DNA of 64,000 bases, from NCBI GenBank assembly GCA_030544235.1, contig CM060461.1, positions 7,137,449 to 7,201,448 of the forward strand, given 5' to 3'. This document shows, one piece after another, positions 63,175 to 64,000 of this stretch. Source of the DNA: Lepturacanthus savala (Eukaryota; Chordata; Actinopteri; Scombriformes; Trichiuridae). A program made the translations under genes and the position numbers. The notes beneath the pieces were generated by a model that searched no databases, was not told where the DNA came from, and worked only from the letters and a program-made list of their open reading frames with translations. Each line of letters starts with the position of its first letter. The stretch's first letter is position 1.

Positions 63175-63350
63175 TCAGGCTTTTTCACCAGATGTCAGAA
63201 CCCTGCTGCGGAGATCTGCCCCCATTCAGCCACAAGAGCATCATAAGGCCCAGCTCACAGTTGGAGTTCCAGTTCATCCCCAACATGTTGGGTGGGGTTG
63301 AGGTCAGGACTCTGTGTAGGCCAGTCAAGCTCTGCCAAACCAAAACCTAT
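63175..63350 (-). pseudogene. Tc1-like transposase remnant
   Basis: Minus-strand translation contains DWPTQSPDLNPTQHVGDELE, the DDE-domain SPDLNPIEHLWDELE block of Tc1-like transposases. Related to the copy at 54.5-54.7 kb. No intact frame. Confidence 0.8.
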
Positions 63351-64000
63351 AATTTAACGCTATAGTGTAAAAATTTGCTTTAACTGTAACTTTGACCAAA
63401 CAAAAAATGAGCACACGAGTGTCTAGCTATGCAGAAATCTACAAATTAACCACAGAAACTCCATATTAAAAAAAGTTGCTCAAAAATTCCGGATACGGTG
63501 TGAGTCAGGAGGAACTGACCTGAACCTTCACGGTGAACTGTGTAAAACCGTTGAGTCCATTTGGCCTGGTGAGCTTATCAATAACTCCCTCTCAAGAATT
63601 GGATGAATAATGGATCAAAGACAAATGGTACTTAAGATTCACATCCATCTGAGGGATTAGATCAGCAGGTCTGGACTTCAAACAGCGGTAACAAATCAGG
63701 GCCTGATGGCTGATGTTTTGAGGTTGGCTATCGATTATTGCTGGCTGCAGTTCAGGGCCTCATGGTGACTCTCTGACTGGTCCCACATGACCGCCGCAGC
63801 ACAGCGTCCAGCCCGTCTGGATTTACAGCCAGAAATCAGGCTTCGGGGCAGGCAGGGGTTGGCAGCAAGCATGTGGATGATCTCTCAAAGTCAGCTTTTC
63901 CCTCAGCAGTTTATTTTTCTTATTTTTATAAACTGAATCCATTTTCGGTGATTAGGCCAAACGATGATTCATCATATCATAAACAGCACCTTTGCTGTTC

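Larger units (their letters stand above)
57471..64000. other. ctsz upstream region, no confident gene
   Basis: Apart from the second foldback MITE and the Tc1 remnant, 58370-59340, 60450-60960 and 63480-64000 are non-repetitive-looking blocks. An open 143-bp segment with good splice-like borders lies at 60738-60880. The rest is AT-rich with nothing recognised. Confidence 0.5.

Overview
This window is nuclear genomic DNA from a vertebrate, most likely a spiny-rayed (acanthomorph-type) teleost. The evidence is short coding exons with canonical GT-AG introns, abundant dinucleotide microsatellites, and many decayed interspersed repeats of fish-typical families (Tc1/mariner-like, hAT-like, LINE fragments). 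There is no prokaryotic gene organisation. Nearly every long uninterrupted open frame in the window is a simple-repeat artefact or lies antisense to a real exon. The genes were found by recognising exons and checking that splice phases join.

Three protein-coding genes are supported. (1) On the + strand, 3429-30403, are the last eight coding exons of a stimulatory G-protein alpha subunit (gnal, G-olf alpha; close paralogue gnas). They give 250 residues to the stop, followed by a long 3' UTR to about 32.75 kb. The first four exons lie upstream of the window, and one intron of 20.8 kb fills 3527-24340. (2) On the - strand, 48729 down to 36343, is a complete nine-exon mppe1 (PGAP5, GPI-glycan phosphoesterase), 394 residues. 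It is tail-to-tail with gnal. (3) On the - strand, 57259 down to 52231, is a complete six-exon ctsz (cathepsin Z/X), 299 residues, lying upstream of mppe1 in the same orientation.

The order gnal > < mppe1 < ctsz is informative. GNAL-MPPE1 tail-to-tail is the human 18p11 arrangement, whereas human CTSZ sits beside GNAS on 20q13. One fish locus carries neighbours of both paralogues, as expected if it keeps part of the ancestral block. The visible G-alpha sequence also mixes gnal-type and gnas-type residues.

Region by region: 1-3.4 kb is intron with a tRNA-derived SINE-like element and two dispersed repeats. 3.5-24.3 kb is the giant intron, with a microsatellite-dense zone at 10-12.3 kb, a 21-bp minisatellite at 18.43-19.27 kb next to a foldback Tc1-type MITE inserted in the array's edge, and a GT-rich array at 20.86-21.12 kb. 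24.3-32.75 kb holds gnal exons 6-12 and the 3' UTR. 32.75-35.7 kb is an AT-rich spacer. 36.3-48.8 kb is mppe1, with a hAT transposase fossil and a LINE reverse-transcriptase fossil in its largest intron. 49.1-52.2 kb is spacer. 52.2-57.3 kb is ctsz, with Tc1 and LINE remnants in its introns and CLEAR-like and CTCF-like motifs just upstream of its start codon. 57.3-64 kb has no confident gene: it holds a 16-bp tandem repeat by the ctsz start, a second foldback MITE, a Tc1 fossil, unique-looking blocks and one possible orphan exon.

Functionally the genes do not form a pathway. gnal is a plasma-membrane G protein activating adenylyl cyclase, mppe1 is an ER/Golgi GPI-anchor remodelling enzyme, and ctsz is a lysosomal cysteine carboxypeptidase. 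Their proximity is conserved synteny rather than an operon.
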